From: Gammaproteobacteria bacterium
Lineage (GTDB): Bacteria; Pseudomonadota; Gammaproteobacteria; Xanthomonadales; Wenzhouxiangellaceae
NCBI GenBank assembly: GCA_021772975.1
Contig: JAJFKY010000005.1
Span: 17,534 to 81,533, forward strand
Direction: 5' to 3'
DNA length: 64,000 nt
Both the position numbers and the translations under genes were made by a program. The notes under the pieces are model-generated. The model saw only the letters and a program-made list of their open reading frames with translations. It was not told the DNA's origin and made no database searches. This document shows positions 60,265 through 64,000 of the stretch, piece by piece (within the stretch, counting starts at the first letter, position 1; each line of letters opens with the position of its first letter).

Positions 60265-61359
60265 CTATTTGATTATGGGTGGAATTATACCAACATCACC
60301 ACATTGTGCACGATGCCGCAGATAATGGTCCATCAACACCAGCGCCAGCATCGCTTCAACAATCGGCGTGGCGCGGATACCGACGCAGGGGTCGTGCCTG
60401 CCGGTAGTGATAATATCAATAGGATTACCTTCAATATCAATGGTTTGCCCGGGCAGGCGCAGACTGGAAGTTGGTTTGAAGGCAACGCTCGCCAGGATAT
60501 CCTGGCCACTGCTGATGCCGCCCAGAATACCGCCGGCATGATTGCTTAGGAAACCATCCGGGGTCAGCTCATCCCGGTGCAGCGTGCCTTTTTGGCTGAC
60601 CGCATCAAACCCGGCGCCGATCTCCACACCTTTAACCGCATTGATACTCATCATCGCGGCGGCAATATCCACGTCCAGCTTGCCGTAGACCGGCTCACCC
60701 AGACCTGCCGGAATATTGGTCGCCTGGACATCCACCCGGGCGCCGACGGAATCGCCACTTTTACGCAGCGCATCCATAAAAGTTTCCAACTCCGCCACTT
60801 TATCGGGGTCGGGACAGAAAAACGGATTGTCGTCTACAACCGATAAATCGCGCTGCTGGTCATCGGTTCGAATAGGACCCAACTGTGATAACCAGGCGGT
60901 AATCTCGATGTTAAGGTGCGCCTTTAAATATTGACGTGCTATTGCACCCGCGGCAACCCGCATGGTGGTCTCCCGCGCTGAAGAACGCCCGCCGCCTCGG
61001 TAATCACGGACGCCGTATTTCTTGTGATAAGTCCAATCCGCGTGTCCCGGCCGGAACTGCTTGGCGATCGCGGTGTAATCCTTGCTTTTGGCATCGGTGT
61101 TGTAGATCAGCAGAGCAATCGGACTGCCGGTGGAGACGCCTTCAAACACCCCCGACAGCACCTGCACTTCATCTTTTTCATGGCGCTGCGAGGTGTGCCG
61201 GCTGCGGCCGGTGGCGCGGCGGCGCAATTCGGCCTCGATAGCGGCGGCCTGGATGCTGATACCCGGCGGGCAGCCATCTATGACGCAGCCGATTGCCGGC
61301 CCATGACTTTCCCCAAAGGTGGTGACCGAAAACAGTTTACCGAAGGTATTACTACCCAT
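60265..61359 (-). CDS. aroC: Chorismate synthase
   Basis: 364 residues. [33 protein letters not shown] and the FMN-contacting [37 protein letters not shown] are invariant family segments. It forms chorismate from EPSP using reduced FMN. The gene ends close to the asd gene (66 bp) and starts three bases after the prmB stop on the same strand, so prmB, aroC and asd may form a unit. Confidence 0.98.
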   Translation of the reverse strand: MGSNTFGKLFSVTTFGESHGPAIGCVIDGCPPGISIQAAAIEAELRRRATGRSRHTSQRHEKDEVQVLSGVFEGVSTGSPIALLIYNTDAKSKDYTAIAKQFRPGHADWTYHKKYGVRDYRGGGRSSARETTMRVAAGAIARQYLKAHLNIEITAWLSQLGPIRTDDQQRDLSVVDDNPFFCPDPDKVAELETFMDALRKSGDSVGARVDVQATNIPAGLGEPVYGKLDVDIAAAMMSINAVKGVEIGAGFDAVSQKGTLHRDELTPDGFLSNHAGGILGGISSGQDILASVAFKPTSSLRLPGQTIDIEGNPIDIITTGRHDPCVGIRATPIVEAMLALVLMDHYLRHRAQCGDVGIIPPIIK

Positions 61360-61362
61360 TGA

Positions 61363-62319
61363 TTAAGTCTCTTCCTGCCCATTACGGGACTGATACCAGT
61401 GTGTTATAGCACGTTCATGAGTTTGTAATAATGCCCGGCTGGCAATCAATACGCCCTCACCGCCATATTCAAACTCTGACCAGATAAATGGAATCATCGG
61501 CAACTGCTGCTGCAGGCTGTCCGCGCTTTCACCGAGTTCCAGAATCAAATGACCCTCGGAGGTTAGCTGCCGGGCCGCGCCAAGCAGTATCCGAGCGGCA
61601 TGTTCCAGACCATCGCCGCCACTGTATAAACCCAGCGCGGGTTCGGCCTGATATTCGTCCGGCAGCTGCTGCTGACGAAGCTCCGGTACATACGGCGGAT
61701 TGCTGATGATCAGATCAAAGCGCTGGGTGCTCAGGTTCTGAAAAACATCCGAATATACCCACTCACAGCGCTGTGCCAACTGGTTTGCTTCGGCATTGAG
61801 CCGGGCAAGCTGCAGGGCCGGTAGGGAAATATCGCTACCGGTTACCTGAGTGCCGGGCAGATAATGGGCACAGGCAATCGCAATGCAACCGCTGCCGGTA
61901 CCCAGATCCAGCACCGTTTGAATCCCGCTGGCGTCTATCCATGGCTGGAATTGATTCACCAGCAGTTCCGCCAGTGGCGAGCGGGGCACCAGCACATCGC
62001 TGCTGACCTGGAACTGCAATCCGGCAAACCAGGTCGAACCGGTCAGATAGGCCGCCGGCTGGCGCAGTTCGATACGCTGTTCAATCAGGCTGGCAATCTG
62101 CCGCTGCTCCCGGGCATTCAATAATCTGTCCGGCAAGGCTTTGTCTACCGGCAGTTGCAAAGCGTGGCAGATCAACCAGGCGGCTTCATCATGGGCATTG
62201 TCGGTACCATGGCCGAAAAATAACCCGGCCGACTCCAGACGCTGAGCGGCAGCCTGTAAAACCTCGATAATGGGACGTCGTGCTGTCAAAATTGGGCTAA
62301 CCATGGAGCAACCCGGCAT
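61363..62319 (-). CDS. prmB: Ribosomal protein L3 glutamine methyltransferase
   Basis: 318 residues from the ATG at 62319; an internal ATG at 62304 is equally possible. SAM-binding motif VLDLGTGSGCIAIA and the catalytic NPPY in ISNPPYVPELRQQQLP are diagnostic of the PrmB/HemK methyltransferase family. The downstream YQAEPALGLYSGGDGLEHAARI fits PrmB rather than HemK, as does pairing with aroC. It methylates a glutamine of ribosomal protein L3. Confidence 0.95.
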   Translation of the reverse strand: MPGCSMVSPILTARRPIIEVLQAAAQRLESAGLFFGHGTDNAHDEAAWLICHALQLPVDKALPDRLLNAREQRQIASLIEQRIELRQPAAYLTGSTWFAGLQFQVSSDVLVPRSPLAELLVNQFQPWIDASGIQTVLDLGTGSGCIAIACAHYLPGTQVTGSDISLPALQLARLNAEANQLAQRCEWVYSDVFQNLSTQRFDLIISNPPYVPELRQQQLPDEYQAEPALGLYSGGDGLEHAARILLGAARQLTSEGHLILELGESADSLQQQLPMIPFIWSEFEYGGEGVLIASRALLQTHERAITHWYQSRNGQEET

Positions 62320-62386
62320 TATAACCGTTAAGCTATGGCGGCTTATACCCGACTGTACATTAATGCCTTAAACAGCGAGGAAATTC

Positions 62387-63229
62387 GTGATCAGTTACTG
62401 GCTTTCGCAACTACAACGCCCCTTGCCACAGCATCTGCTGACCCGTATTGCCGGCTGGCTGGCTGGTATTCAGGTCCGCTGGGTCAAAAACAGCCTGATC
62501 GGACTGTTCAGCAAAGCTTATGCCATTAACTGGGATGAGGCGGTTGGCAATGACAAACATGCTTACGCCAGTTTCAATGACTTCTTTACCCGCGCTTTAA
62601 AACCGGACGCCCGTCCTCTGCCCGACAGCAACGGCCTGGTCAGTCCGTGCGATGGCACGTTGAGTGAATACGGACCGGTCACCCAAGGCCGCCTGCTCCA
62701 GGCCAAAGGTATTCATTACCCTTTACAGTACTTACTAGGGTGTGAGAAGAATGCTTCAGAACTATTTGATAATGGAGAATTTTTTACTATCTATCTGGCA
62801 CCAAAAGATTATCATCGTCTGCATATGCCGCTGAGCGGCACACTGACTCGCTGCACCCATATACCGGGACGGTTATTTTCGGTATCGCCAGCTACCGCCA
62901 ACCATCTACCGGACTTGTTCTGTCGCAATGAACGGGTCGTGTGCTGGTTTGAAGATGAACATAGGCAACCGTTTGTGATGGTGCTGGTGGGAGCCATGAT
63001 GGTGGGCAGCATGCAGACGGTCTGGCATGGCAGGTTTAAGCATCGGACCCGGCAGGCTGCAATGGATATACCGCTGCCGGTGGCGCCGGTTACGCTTCAG
63101 CGAGGCGCAGAAATGGGCCGTTTCCTGATGGGCTCAACGGTGATTGTAGTAACTTCGCGCGACCTGCCCGGCATCAATACATCAGACCTCAAGCTGTCGA
63201 AAATCAAACTCCATGCCCGGCTGGATTAA
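62387..63229 (+). CDS. psd: Phosphatidylserine decarboxylase proenzyme
   Basis: 280 residues from a GTG start with GAGGAAA just upstream. The self-cleavage site is the M-G-S-T of GRFLMGSTVIV, where the Ser becomes the pyruvoyl group; LGST is the more usual form, so the Leu is Met here. Conserved segments VSPCDGTLSEYG and FTIYLAPKDYHRLHMPLSG are present. It decarboxylates phosphatidylserine to phosphatidylethanolamine in the inner membrane. Divergent from prmB. Confidence 0.95.
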   Translation: MISYWLSQLQRPLPQHLLTRIAGWLAGIQVRWVKNSLIGLFSKAYAINWDEAVGNDKHAYASFNDFFTRALKPDARPLPDSNGLVSPCDGTLSEYGPVTQGRLLQAKGIHYPLQYLLGCEKNASELFDNGEFFTIYLAPKDYHRLHMPLSGTLTRCTHIPGRLFSVSPATANHLPDLFCRNERVVCWFEDEHRQPFVMVLVGAMMVGSMQTVWHGRFKHRTRQAAMDIPLPVAPVTLQRGAEMGRFLMGSTVIVVTSRDLPGINTSDLKLSKIKLHARLD

Positions 63230-63232
63230 GCT

Positions 63233-63637
63233 TCAGTGACGATGGCAGTATTGCCAGGTGGAGATCAACGACGCCGCCATTAAAATCAACAATATACTGA
63301 TCAAATACCAGCCCCAGGCAGGCGGCCCGCTGCCCTGCCATAACGCCGCGGGAATATGCACTGCAAACGCCAGCATATAAATCAACAGCGCATACCAGCT
63401 CCATGCTTCCAAACGCAGCAGTGGAATCCTGGCAATCAGAATCACCAGCAAACTGCTGCCGACCTGAAAAGCAGCACCGGTGACAATATGGAATTTGGCA
63501 TGCGCCAGCCAACTGGCATCAAGCGCATGTTTAGGCAGTGCGTCGGCAAACGCCTGCAGAGCCAGGATGACAGCAGACAGGGTAAAGATCCAGGATGTCA
63601 GCTTAATGGCTGAGGGAGTATTTTGCGATCCGGCCAT
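63233..63637 (-). CDS. Four-helix membrane protein, unknown function
   Basis: 134 residues with four hydrophobic segments (about 10-32, 52-70, 77-95, 106-125). It has no signature I recognise and no obvious charged catalytic residues inside the helices. It is convergent with psd, with only three bases between the stops. Confidence 0.7.
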   Translation of the reverse strand: MAGSQNTPSAIKLTSWIFTLSAVILALQAFADALPKHALDASWLAHAKFHIVTGAAFQVGSSLLVILIARIPLLRLEAWSWYALLIYMLAFAVHIPAALWQGSGPPAWGWYLISILLILMAASLISTWQYCHRH

Positions 63638-63816
63638 TGGCGCATTTTATCACCTGATTGTCAGGCGGTCAGTTTGTTCACACAGCTGATTTTGTTGCCA
63701 GTATCTTTCGCTGCGCTGGAAATGACAGGGTTTTCATGCCATTGCATGTCGATAATCCTGAACAACCCGGCATGACTATGAGATTATTATGCCAGTCCAC
63801 CGGTATAGCAGAGCTA
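63638..63816. other. Intergenic region before the repeat
   Basis: No gene is seen. It is the upstream side of the small membrane protein gene and may contain its promoter. It runs into the 164-bp repeat. Confidence 0.4.
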
Positions 63817-64000
63817 TTGATTCGCGACTTCCTGTCGCTCACCCTGCGGGCGCACACAGGTGCGCCCCGATTGGCTGTCCTGCCAATCGGTCGAACCCGT
63901 GGGGGGTCTCATCGGCCACTCCCGGGCCCATAAAAAAAGCCCGCTGATGCGGGCCTTTTTCATTGGCTGGGGGAGAGGGATTGATTCGCGACTTCCTGTC
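63817..64000. repeat. Hairpin-rich 164-bp repeat unit, starting a second copy at the window edge
   Basis: TTGATTCGCGACTTCCTGTC occurs at 63817-63836 and again at 63981-64000, giving a period of 164 bp. The unit contains four hairpins: GCGAC/GTCGC (63824-63838), GGGCGCAC/GTGCGCCC (63848-63867), CCGATTGGC/GCCAATCGG (63867-63890), and a terminator-like AAAAAAAGCCCGC-TGAT-GCGGGC-CTTTTT (63932-63960). GTCGAACCC and GGGGGAGAGGGATT inside it look like tRNA T-arm sequence. Confidence 0.7.
63932..63960. terminator. Bidirectional intrinsic terminator inside the 164-bp unit
   Basis: GCCCGC, loop TGAT, GCGGGC with seven A before and a C plus five T after: a classical stem working in both directions. Confidence 0.75.

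Noticed and set aside
63817..64000. A tRNA gene at the right edge
   Set aside because: T-arm-like fragments are present but no anticodon arm or full cloverleaf can be built from the visible bases.

Overview
This 64 kb window reads as chromosomal DNA of a free-living, probably aquatic or marine gammaproteobacterium. Protein-coding genes cover nearly all of it. Codon use is fairly GC-rich (CTG, GCC, GGC/GGT preferred). The run prmB, aroC, asd, fimV, truA, trpF, trpB, trpA, accD, folC, a SPOR-domain gene, cvpA, purF matches the Pseudomonas-type arrangement with trpBA included. The mfd-csiV pair and the divergent ppsR/ppsA pair also point to Gammaproteobacteria. I cannot name a genus. There are no rRNA or tRNA genes, CRISPR arrays, complete insertion sequences or prophages.

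Layout. 1-3.6 kb: the 3' part of a gene with an HEWGH motif, a 2OG-Fe(II) oxygenase, a MAPEG protein and a secreted metallo-beta-lactamase-fold hydrolase. 3.7-12.3 kb: a tight operon of a DUF349 protein, an NhaC-type antiporter, mfd and csiV. 12.6-16.9 kb: an unknown exported protein, then a leftward unit of a 2OG-Fe(II) oxygenase, a cupredoxin-fold lipoprotein and a transmembrane Ser/Thr kinase. 17-26.3 kb: an M16 protease, ppsR/ppsA, and a 956-residue secreted modular protein. 26.5-30 kb: a wax ester/diacylglycerol acyltransferase with a long basic tail, a small membrane protein and a GNAT acetyltransferase. 30-35 kb: a penicillin-acylase-type lipoprotein and a CocE-type hydrolase point at each other across an AT-rich islet holding an orphan gene and a decayed vapBC module. 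35-45.5 kb: flavodoxin-like protein, NhaP-type antiporter, DUF3592 protein and cyclophilin in one operon; a lone tail-collar-domain protein and an orphan; a CPBP protease, a MarR regulator, an ABC exporter, a TPR lipoprotein and a DUF4410 lipoprotein. 45.5-63.6 kb: the housekeeping block (photolyase, purF, cvpA, SPOR, folC, accD, trpAB/F, truA, fimV, asd, aroC, prmB) and psd. The last ~180 bp begin a 164-bp repeat full of hairpins.

How the genes work together. The right third is core metabolism: tryptophan, chorismate, aspartate-family amino acids, folate, purine, malonyl-CoA and phosphatidylethanolamine synthesis. The left two thirds mix cell-envelope, stress and storage functions with accessory genes. 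The points most worth a second look are the oxygenase/cupredoxin/receptor-kinase operon, the acyltransferase with a histone-H1-like tail, an in-frame repeat insertion inside folC, the islet at 32.1-33.5 kb whose unusual codon use runs into both flanking genes, and several small repeat families (palindromes at 19.8 and 29.9-30.05 kb, a MITE-like element at 44.9 kb, and the 164-bp unit at the right edge).
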